Source: CFX5 sp023384495
GTDB lineage: Bacteria; Chloroflexota; Anaerolineae; Caldilineales; Caldilineaceae
Direction of reading: 5' to 3'
Length of the DNA: 64,000 nucleotides
Assembly: GCA_048499455.1 (NCBI GenBank)
Contig: JASNZV010000008.1
Span: forward strand, 124,001-188,000
This document shows, one piece after another, positions 6,868 through 13,634 of this stretch. Within the stretch, counting starts at the first letter, position 1. The number at the start of each line of letters is the position of its first letter. The position numbers and the translations under genes were made by a program. Below the pieces are notes generated by a model. It searched no databases. It was not told where the DNA came from and was given only the letters and a program-made list of their open reading frames with translations.

Positions 6868-7836
6868 ATGCAATACGGCAGTGTACCGGGCGTTGACAAA
6901 TCGATCTCGCGGCTGGTGCAGGGTTCGACCATGCTCAGCTCGAAACAGGCCGAGCAAAGCATGGCCCTGTTGGACAGCGTGTTGGAGCAGGGCTGCACCG
7001 CCTTTGACACCGCCCACGGCTATGGCGGCGGCGATGTGGAGCGCATCTTTGGCCGCTGGGTCAACGAACGGGGCGTGCGTGACAACATTGTAGTCATTGG
7101 CAAGGGCGCGCACCACAACCAGGATCGCCAGCGAGTGACCCCCTTTGACATCACCGCCGACCTGCACGATTCGCTCGCCCGCTTCAAGTTTGACTTTATC
7201 GACCTCTATCTGCTCCATCGCGACGATCCGAGCAAGCCGGTGGGGCCGATTGTCGAGACCCTCAACGAGCACCACCGAGCCGGCAAGATCGGCGCCTTTG
7301 GCGGCTCCAATTGGTCGGTGGCCCGCATCCAAGAAGCCAACGCCTATGCCGCCGCCCACGGGTTGAAGCCCTTTGTGGCCAGCAGTCCCAACTTCAGCCT
7401 CGCCATCCAAAAACAGGCGCCGTGGGAGAATTGCATCAGCATCTCCGGCCCCGACGGCGCAGCGGAGCGGGCCTGGTATCAGGAGACGCAGATGCCGCTC
7501 TTCTTCTGGTCGAGCCTGTCGGGCGGCTTTTTTAGCGGGCGCTTCCGCCGCGACAATCTCGACACCTTTGAGAGCTACGCCGACAAGCTTTGCGTCTCCA
7601 CCTATTGCACGGAAGAGAATTTTCAGCGGCTAGACCGGGTTGCCATTTTTGCCAAAGAGAAGGGCATGAGCCTGGCGCAGATTGCCACCGCCTATGTGCT
7701 TAGCCAGCCGCTTAACGCCTTTGCGCTCGTCGGCTGCGCCACGCCCGACGAGTTTCGCGCCAATCACGCCGCCAGCGAACTCAAACTCACCCCAGCCGAG
7801 ATTGCCTGGCTGGAGTTGCGAAGTGATGAACGGTAG
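6868..7836 (+). CDS. Aldo/keto reductase
   Basis: A 322-residue NADPH-dependent carbonyl reductase with a TIM-barrel fold. Catalytic residues of the family are visible: Asp47 and Tyr52 (FDTAHGY), Lys79 (VIGKGAHH) and His in the strand DLYLLHRDD. The C-terminal cofactor part has AYVLSQPLNAFALVGCATPDEF. GAGGAG lies six bases before ATG 6868. It is followed 45 bp later by a nucleotidyltransferase gene on the same strand. The AKR family has broad sugar and aldehyde substrates, so no specific reaction is assigned. Confidence 0.93.
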   Translation: MQYGSVPGVDKSISRLVQGSTMLSSKQAEQSMALLDSVLEQGCTAFDTAHGYGGGDVERIFGRWVNERGVRDNIVVIGKGAHHNQDRQRVTPFDITADLHDSLARFKFDFIDLYLLHRDDPSKPVGPIVETLNEHHRAGKIGAFGGSNWSVARIQEANAYAAAHGLKPFVASSPNFSLAIQKQAPWENCISISGPDGAAERAWYQETQMPLFFWSSLSGGFFSGRFRRDNLDTFESYADKLCVSTYCTEENFQRLDRVAIFAKEKGMSLAQIATAYVLSQPLNAFALVGCATPDEFRANHAASELKLTPAEIAWLELRSDER

Positions 7837-7881
7837 ACCAGGCGCACGCCCAGAAGATTTTGCCGGGACAGAAGGCAGGCT

Positions 7882-8763
7882 ATGACCAAAGCCTCGCGCT
7901 GGCGCTTCGATTTTGCCCGGCGCATCGCCGCATCATACACCCGCAACCCCAAAGTGCGAGTGATCCAGGTGGCCGGCTCGGTGGGCCGCGGCGTGGCGGA
8001 TCGCTACTCTGACATTGAGATCGACATCTATTACAGCGAACCGCCCACCAAAGCCGAGCGCATCGCCGCGGTCGCAGGCTGTGGCGCCGTGGTGGACTCA
8101 CTCGACCACGATGACGAGGAGTGGGAAGAGCAAATGCTGCTCGACGGTGTCCACGCCGCCACCAGCACCTTCCTGGTGAGCACGATGGAGCGCTATTTGC
8201 GCGAAGTGGTGGACGAGGGGCAGATCGCACCCGCCGCCCAAACGCGGCTCTATTCGCTGCAACACGCGCAACCGCTGGTAGGCCACGATCTGGTGGCGCA
8301 GTGGCGGGCGAAAGCGGCCAACTATCCGCCCCAGTTGACCCATGCCATGTTGGCCGCCAATCTATCCTTCCGCGGTTTCTGGTATGCGGAAGAGATGTTG
8401 GCGGCGCGCGGCGATGTGCTGCTCCTCTACCGCAGCTTCCTCCAGGTCGGCCAACAGCTCATCCAGGCGCTGCACGGCCTGAACCAGCAATACCTCTCCA
8501 CGCCCGACGGCATCAAGTGGATGGATGAGACGCTGACGGCAATGCCCATCCAGCCGGCGGATTGCGCCGCCCGCATCAAGGCTGCCTTTCGGGTCGAGCC
8601 GGTGGAGGGGGTGTGCCTCCTCAAGACGCTGATCGCCGAGACGCTCGACCTGGTCGAGCTGCACGTCCCCGATTTTGATACCGCGCCGTACCGGGCCAAC
8701 TTCAGCCGCCACCGCCAGGTTTGGGATGGGCCGCCGCCGGCTGCCGGCGGAAATTGGCTTTAA
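7882..8763 (+). CDS. Nucleotidyltransferase-domain protein
   Basis: A 293-residue protein whose N-terminus carries a minimal polymerase-beta-type nucleotidyltransferase core: VAGSVGRGVADRYSDIEIDI, with the GS motif and acidic residues for metal binding, at about residues 30-52. The rest is helical and unlike antibiotic adenylyltransferases that I can name; it resembles DUF4037-type proteins in layout. No antitoxin partner is adjacent. It may modify a small molecule or an RNA end, but the substrate is unknown. It probably shares a transcript with the aldo/keto reductase 45 bp upstream. Confidence 0.75.
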   Translation: MTKASRWRFDFARRIAASYTRNPKVRVIQVAGSVGRGVADRYSDIEIDIYYSEPPTKAERIAAVAGCGAVVDSLDHDDEEWEEQMLLDGVHAATSTFLVSTMERYLREVVDEGQIAPAAQTRLYSLQHAQPLVGHDLVAQWRAKAANYPPQLTHAMLAANLSFRGFWYAEEMLAARGDVLLLYRSFLQVGQQLIQALHGLNQQYLSTPDGIKWMDETLTAMPIQPADCAARIKAAFRVEPVEGVCLLKTLIAETLDLVELHVPDFDTAPYRANFSRHRQVWDGPPPAAGGNWL

Positions 8764-8865
8764 CCCCCTGTTCACCGCAAAGTTGGACGCTCCTCTAGAC
8801 GCAAAGTGAACGCGCGGCTGCTATCGTCAGGACATCGGTCTGTCAAAAGCAAACGATATTCCACT

Positions 8866-8904
8866 ACCTCTAGCGAATATCTCTTGCGAATACCTCTAGC
8901 AAAA
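8866..8904 (+). repeat. 13-bp tandem triplicate in front of the orphan gene
   Basis: Three adjoining 13-base units read ACCTCTAGCGAAT, ATCTCTTGCGAAT and ACCTCTAGCAAAA. The array ends two bases before the ribosome binding site AAGGAGAG of the gene starting at 8921. Unit length, copy number and placement are the same as at 2208-2269 and 46598-46636, but the sequence is different. Confidence 0.85.
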
Positions 8905-8920
8905 CAAAGGAGAGAAGACG

Positions 8921-10153
8921 ATGTCTGGCTATTTGATTTCCTACAAAGATGATTCGTGGCGCGGCGAGATGGGGCGCCACACATTCTCTGGCGCGGCAGG
9001 TTTTACGGCATGGCCCGACAGCCAAAACGACCGCCTATCGTCTTTTAGATACAAGCTCCCCGTAGGTTGGGATCTGCGCATTCACGAACACCGCAGCAGC
9101 AGTTCACGCTTCAAAGCCTGGCGCGGCGCGAACGCCGACGTGGCAGTGAACAAGGATGATCTGCCGGGATATATCCACGATCAAGCCAGCGGGCACAGTT
9201 GGGTCAAGCTCAATTATAGCAGCATTCAACAAGCGTTTGATGCTGTCCAGCCGCAGGGTCCCACCCGTTTGCTCATTACCAAACCCAGCAGGATTGTCAT
9301 GCCCGCCGGCTACAAAGGCGATATGACCTGGCATCAGCAGGGCATTCAGAAGACGAGCCGGGGCGAATTTGTGGTTTCAGGGAGCGCGCCGGGGATCGGC
9401 TATCTCTATTTCACCGATTACGAGCGCTCGATCGTCAATGTGCTCACCCCAGCCCATGGCAATTTCAATCACCTGGGAGGATTTCAGGTTGCAGGCAACT
9501 TCCTGGCCGTCGGTTACGAACGGTACGAAAATAAGGAACAAGGCGACTCGAAAATCCTCTTCTATGACATTGCCAACATTGCGGCGCCGGTTGCGCTGGA
9601 GCACCTGACCATCACCCGTTCCCGCGCCGGTGACACAGCCGGCGCAGTTGGGCTGATCGCGCTCAGCGACTGCTGGCTGGCGTTGGTCGCCAATTGGAAT
9701 GCAGCGCGGCTCGACTTCTATACCTCGACTTCGCTGGACCTGCGCAACAATGCAACTCGCTTTAGCGCAGCACCAATTTGGAGCTGGTCCAAAGCCACCC
9801 ACGGTCTGGGCGCCGGCTCGATTGACAACACATGGGGCGCTTACCAAAACATCAACCTCTTTCGCCAGGCGGGGTCAACATCGCGCATGGACGATCTCTG
9901 GTTTGTGGGCATGCATACCGACCGTTTCCCCTCTATGGAGGACTGGGCAGACCTGTATCATTTGAACTTGAGCGCCAGCAGCCCGGTGGTGACGAAGAAA
10001 AGCAAGAAACACTATTACAATTCCGGGGGTGGACAGCGCTTCGTCTATGCTTCTAGTTTCTATTACGATACCACGGTTAAGGCCTTTGAAGTCTATTCGG
10101 CGGAGGCGCACATCAGCGACGGCGTGAAGAGCCGGGTTGACCGCTGGATTTAA
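8921..10153 (+). CDS. Orphan beta-rich protein with a beta-gamma-crystallin-like N-terminus
   Basis: A 410-residue protein with no recognised full-length family. No signal peptide or membrane helix is visible. Residues 1-75 look like one beta-gamma-crystallin Greek-key unit: an aromatic ISYKDDSWRGEM start, then NDRLSS (36-41), which fits the N/D-N/D-X-X-S/T-S calcium motif, then a GWDLRIHEH strand. Residues 110-410 are strand-turn rich with repeated blocks of the form GIGYLYFTDYE, GDSKILFYDIAN, CWLALVANWNAARLDFYTS and DDLWFVGMHTDRFP, which suggests a beta-propeller. AAGGAG precedes ATG 8921. The role is unknown; an extracytoplasmic or moonlighting binding protein is possible. Confidence 0.7.
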   Translation: MSGYLISYKDDSWRGEMGRHTFSGAAGFTAWPDSQNDRLSSFRYKLPVGWDLRIHEHRSSSSRFKAWRGANADVAVNKDDLPGYIHDQASGHSWVKLNYSSIQQAFDAVQPQGPTRLLITKPSRIVMPAGYKGDMTWHQQGIQKTSRGEFVVSGSAPGIGYLYFTDYERSIVNVLTPAHGNFNHLGGFQVAGNFLAVGYERYENKEQGDSKILFYDIANIAAPVALEHLTITRSRAGDTAGAVGLIALSDCWLALVANWNAARLDFYTSTSLDLRNNATRFSAAPIWSWSKATHGLGAGSIDNTWGAYQNINLFRQAGSTSRMDDLWFVGMHTDRFPSMEDWADLYHLNLSASSPVVTKKSKKHYYNSGGGQRFVYASSFYYDTTVKAFEVYSAEAHISDGVKSRVDRWI

Positions 10154-10257
10154 GTGGTCTGCACACGGCGAGTATATTGAGGAACACCCCAGCGCGTCCA
10201 ATCGTTATGCAAGATGGCGATTGGTAGATTGAGAGAGCGGCGCGCTTGTGGAAAGCC

Positions 10258-10914
10258 ATGGATGAACTTTTGAGCCGGCGAGTTGCGATGTTGATCAGCG
10301 CAGGCGCAGGTATGTTGCTCCTGCTGGGCGGGCTGCTCTTGGGGTGGCCGCGGTGGGTGGAGAGCCGCTACGAATCCGCTATCCTACCGCCGGAGGAGGC
10401 GCTCAGTGAGCGGGTGGCCATCGTCTTTGGCGCGCGCATCTATGCGAGCGGGCGCCTCAGCGCCATGCTGCGCGACCGGGTGGACACGGCCATCGACCTC
10501 TACAAGGCCGGCAAGGTGGAGAAGCTGCTCATGAGCGGCGACAACCGCTTTGCCGACTATGACGAGCCGGGCGCGATGATGGCCTACGCCATCGCCCAGG
10601 GCGTACCCGCCGACGACATCCAGCCCGATTACGGGGGTCGCCGCACCTATGATACCTGTTATCGCGCCAAAGCGATCTTTCAGGTGGATTCAGCCATCGT
10701 GGTCACGCAGCGTTTTCACCTGCCGCGGGCGCTCTTTCTCTGCGACCAGTTGGGGATCGATGTGGTGGGCGTAGCCGCCGACCGCCGCACATACGACCCG
10801 CGCTCGATTGCCTATTCGGAAACCCGCGAAATCCCCGCCCTCGTCGCCGCGCTCATCGACGTGATCCGCCGGGCGCCGCCGCCGGTGCTGGGCGAGCCGA
10901 TCCCGATTGAGTAG
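10258..10914 (+). CDS. YdcF/SanA-like (DUF218) membrane protein
   Basis: About 218 residues. One N-terminal helix (LISAGAGMLLLLGGLLLG) anchors the protein. The DUF218 domain starts with RVAIVFGARIYASGRLSAML, followed by DRVDTAIDLYKAGKVEKLLMSGDN and VVTQRFHLPRALFLC, all typical of SanA-type proteins linked to envelope barrier function. The family chemistry is not settled. The ATG at 10258 is preferred to an upstream TTG. Its last 62 bases overlap the end of the convergent radical SAM gene, so the two messages are antisense to each other at their 3-prime ends. Confidence 0.85.
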   Translation: MDELLSRRVAMLISAGAGMLLLLGGLLLGWPRWVESRYESAILPPEEALSERVAIVFGARIYASGRLSAMLRDRVDTAIDLYKAGKVEKLLMSGDNRFADYDEPGAMMAYAIAQGVPADDIQPDYGGRRTYDTCYRAKAIFQVDSAIVVTQRFHLPRALFLCDQLGIDVVGVAADRRTYDPRSIAYSETREIPALVAALIDVIRRAPPPVLGEPIPIE

Positions 10915-12331
10915 TGGGGTTTGTCCCTTCGGCGAGGAGATCGCCCCGTTGCTGTTCTGAGCCAGAGGCCTTTTGGCCAAATTCTGAGAGCAGACTCTCC
11001 AACATGGGCAGGAGTTGGTTGACGCGGCGGGCGCGGATCACCCAGTCCCACAGGGGTTCGAATTTTTTCCAGCCGCCGGCGTAGGCCAGATGGCGCAGCT
11101 TACCCAAGGCCGTGGGCTTGGTCCAGGCGCCCTGGAAGATCGAACCCCACCGGTAAAACTGCTCATAGGCCCACCAGTAGCCGCGCTCCAGCGTTTCGGG
11201 GGTCAATTGAGCCGGACGGTAAACAACGTGGCGCGTGTCATAGAGATCCCAGTTGGCGGGGAGCAGGCGGCCTTGGGCTGCCATACGTTGGTAGAGGGCG
11301 GTGCCAGGGTACGGGGTCAAAATGTGAAAGGTGGCCGTCTCAATGCCCTGCTCGATGGCCCAGGCCACCGTGCGCTCGAAGACAGTTTCGTTATCGTGAT
11401 CCATGCCAAAGACAAAACTGCCGTTGACCATCACCCCCAAATCGTGCAACCGGCGAATGGCCGCGCTGTAATCCCGATTGAGATTCTGCACCTTGTGCTG
11501 CTCCTTCAGGCTTTGCGGGTTGAGGGTTTCAAAGCCGACAAAGAGGCTGCGTAGCCCTGCCGCCACCGCCTTCTCCAACAGCCCCGGTTTGAGCACCGAC
11601 TGTACCGTCCCCGCCGCCTGCCAAAGACGGCCCATGCCCGCCATGCCGTCGAACAGCGCACGGGCAAAGCGCGCATCGCCAAAGAGGTGGTCGTCGAGAA
11701 AATAGAGATGGCGGCCCGGCAGCCGTTCGATTTCGGCCAGCGCAGCGTCAACCGATTGGGTATAGAAGCTCTTGCCGCCCTCGAAGAACGCCTCCTTATA
11801 GCAGAAGTCACAGACATGCGGGCAACCGCGCGAAACGACAATCGAATTTGGCGCCAGATAGAGATGCCGCTTGATCAGGTCGCGGCGGATCGGCGGCAAA
11901 CCCTGCAACGTTCGGACCGTCGAAGTGTAGCGGCTGCCCGGCGCGCCGGCGCGCAAGTCCGCCAGGAAGCGGGGCCAGCTATCCTCGCCCGGCCCGATGA
12001 AGACCGTGTCGGCATGGGCGGCGGCTTCTTCCGGCAGCGAGGTCACATGTAGGCCCCCCAGCGCCACATGGGCTCCCCGCGCACGGTAGTGGTCTGCCAG
12101 TTGGTAGGCCCGGTAGGCAGACGTAATATAGACCTGGATCACCACCAAATCCGGCTCGTCAGTAAGGTCCAATACTTCGACATGTTCATCCTGAATCACG
12201 ACCTCATCCTCGGGGTCGAGATAGGCAGCGAGCGTCGCCAACCCCAACGGCGGAAAGAGCGAATACTTGATCGGGCGGAAAAAGGGGCTTTTGGCCTCGG
12301 TCAGCGCCGGGAGGATCATCTTTACCTTCAT
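10853..12331 (-). CDS. B12-binding-domain radical SAM protein
   Basis: A 492-residue class B-type radical SAM enzyme. Residues 1-125 form a cobalamin-binding-like Rossmann domain (PPLGLATLAAYL, VVIQVYITSAYRAYQLAD, HVALGGLHVTSLPEEA). The radical SAM core has the cluster motif Cys170-x3-Cys174-x2-Cys177 (RGCPHVCDFC), followed by YFLDDHLFGD and a GFETLNPQSL segment. The C-terminus is a DUF4070-like helical part. Such proteins do methylations or ring rearrangements, often on lipids or hopanoids, but no partner here identifies the substrate. The end overlaps the convergent YdcF-like gene by 62 bp. A palindromic repeat lies just upstream of the start. Confidence 0.9.
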   Translation of the reverse strand: MKVKMILPALTEAKSPFFRPIKYSLFPPLGLATLAAYLDPEDEVVIQDEHVEVLDLTDEPDLVVIQVYITSAYRAYQLADHYRARGAHVALGGLHVTSLPEEAAAHADTVFIGPGEDSWPRFLADLRAGAPGSRYTSTVRTLQGLPPIRRDLIKRHLYLAPNSIVVSRGCPHVCDFCYKEAFFEGGKSFYTQSVDAALAEIERLPGRHLYFLDDHLFGDARFARALFDGMAGMGRLWQAAGTVQSVLKPGLLEKAVAAGLRSLFVGFETLNPQSLKEQHKVQNLNRDYSAAIRRLHDLGVMVNGSFVFGMDHDNETVFERTVAWAIEQGIETATFHILTPYPGTALYQRMAAQGRLLPANWDLYDTRHVVYRPAQLTPETLERGYWWAYEQFYRWGSIFQGAWTKPTALGKLRHLAYAGGWKKFEPLWDWVIRARRVNQLLPMLESLLSEFGQKASGSEQQRGDLLAEGTNPTTQSGSARPAPAAAPGGSRR

Positions 12332-12360
12332 TGCGTCTATTCCTCGCTTGTCTACAGTTT

Positions 12361-12500
12361 GTGCTTATGGAGCGCATCCGAAATTTTAGGCAAACGTCCC
12401 CGGCACAGGCGAGTGAATTTCTACAAGGCCGAAGAATCTGTCGCCTGTGCCGGGGACGTTGATCCGATCGCCCTGTTTTTCGGATGCATCCGCGCTTGTG
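12361..12500. repeat. CCCCGGCACAGG hairpin repeat, copy 1
   Basis: The core is a perfect 20-bp inverted repeat, AACGTCCCCGGCACAGGCGA (12393-12412) and its complement (12441-12460), around a 28-base loop. Weaker outer inverted ends carry GCATCCGAAA and TTTCGGATGCATCC. A second copy with the same arms and loop length lies at 27110-27245 in the same orientation. Size, terminal inverted ends and lack of coding fit a MITE-like or REP-like element. Confidence 0.85.
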
Positions 12501-12748
12501 GGCGTGACACTTGTCCCTGTAACATCTCGTCGTATACCCGTTCAACTGTAAAGGAACCAGCCGGGCCGCGCCACCGTTCAAGTGCGCGGGCAGACGCACT
12601 TGGGTGCTTGACAGCCAAGCGGCGGCGGTGGCAGGATGGCAGGATAGCCTTTGCCGGCCAGGCGGCCGGCGTGCCCAGGGTGTGGCTCCGGTAATCAATC
12701 ACTCATGCTACGCAGCAGGCATTGTCAGCGGATTTTGGGAACAAATTG

Positions 12749-12774
12749 AACGGATAGCTGCGCAGCCATCCGTT
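12749..12774. promoter_or_regulatory. 26-bp near-perfect palindrome
   Basis: AACGGATAGCTGC and GCAGCCATCCGTT are complementary with one mismatch and no loop. It lies 120 bp before the response regulator start, in a position for an operator dimer site. It could equally form a cruciform or mark a small repeat; no protein can be assigned. Confidence 0.4.
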
Positions 12775-12893
12775 CTGCACTCATTCTTGGAGCGGACACG
12801 AGGCACGGAATCCGCTCAATCCGTTCTGCGAATCCGTTGACAGCTTCCTGTCGCCCCCGCTACGTAAGGTAAGTTCATCAAAGAGATAAGGTT

Positions 12894-13634
12894 ATGCTCA
12901 AACTCTTGCTGGTCGAGGACAATGTACGCTTACAGGCTGGGCTGAAAAGCGGGCTGGAGGCGACGGGGGCGGTGCAAGTCGTAGGCGCCCTTGCCCGCGG
13001 CGAGGATGCCCTGGAGTTTTGTCTTGCTTCCGGCCCGCCTAATGCAATCCTGATGGATGTAGCCCTGGCTGACGAGATGGACGGTATCAGCGCCGCCATC
13101 GCTATCCGCCGCGAATATCCGCGCCAGCCCGTCGTCTTTTATTCGATCCAGGATGACGATGCCTACTATCGCGCCTTTCGCCGGGCGGGGATCTTGAGCC
13201 ATTATGCCTATGTCCGCAAGTCCAACTACTTACTGCCAGAGATGATCGTGCCGCTGTTGCGCGATGCGGTGGCGGGACGCAGCTTTGTCGACCCCGCTGT
13301 CGAGGCGCGCATTCAGGAGGTGCGCCACCGTGATGAGCAAGACCCCATGAGCCTGCTTGAGCCAAACGAGCAAGCTGTCGCGCGCATGTTGGCCGAGGGG
13401 TTGACCAACCAACAGATTGCGGCGCGCCTCGGTTTTCGCGACAAGCGCACGATCAGCCGCATCAACGGCGAAATCTATGCGGCGTGGAGGCTGGCGGATA
13501 GCGCCGCCGATGAAAAGACGGCGCGCACCCGGGCCGCGATTATCGTCCACAGCCGGCAACTGATCCGCTGGGACGAGAATGGCACAGCCTACACCCGCAA
13601 CCTGCACGACGAGTGGGAGGTGTACGCCACATGA
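12894..13634 (+). CDS. Response regulator with NarL-like C-terminal domain
   Basis: A 246-residue two-component response regulator. The receiver domain (1-130) has the acidic pocket in LLLVEDN and the phosphorylation site Asp55 in AILMDVAL. The C-terminal half has a helix-turn-helix of LuxR/NarL character (LLEPNEQAVARMLAEGLTNQ, then QQIAARLGFRDKRTISRING), followed by an unusual extension ending in a short conserved-looking tail. It overlaps the histidine kinase ATG in an ATGA junction, so the two are translated together. The extension after the HTH is longer than in typical NarL proteins. The regulated genes are not evident from the window. Confidence 0.9.
   Translation: MLKLLLVEDNVRLQAGLKSGLEATGAVQVVGALARGEDALEFCLASGPPNAILMDVALADEMDGISAAIAIRREYPRQPVVFYSIQDDDAYYRAFRRAGILSHYAYVRKSNYLLPEMIVPLLRDAVAGRSFVDPAVEARIQEVRHRDEQDPMSLLEPNEQAVARMLAEGLTNQQIAARLGFRDKRTISRINGEIYAAWRLADSAADEKTARTRAAIIVHSRQLIRWDENGTAYTRNLHDEWEVYAT

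Larger units (their letters stand above)
12332..12893. other. Long divergent intergenic region
   Basis: 562 bp between the radical SAM gene and the response regulator. It contains the CCCCGGCACAGG hairpin repeat (12361-12500) and a 26-bp palindrome (12749-12774). Between them lies GC-rich sequence with short open frames on both strands that have no ribosome binding sites or recognisable products. Promoters for both divergent genes must lie here; none was clear enough to mark. Confidence 0.6.

Noticed and set aside
12204..12698. A 164-residue minus-strand frame crossing the hairpin repeat
   Set aside because: It overlaps the start of the radical SAM gene in another frame and reads through the repeat; no family or ribosome site.
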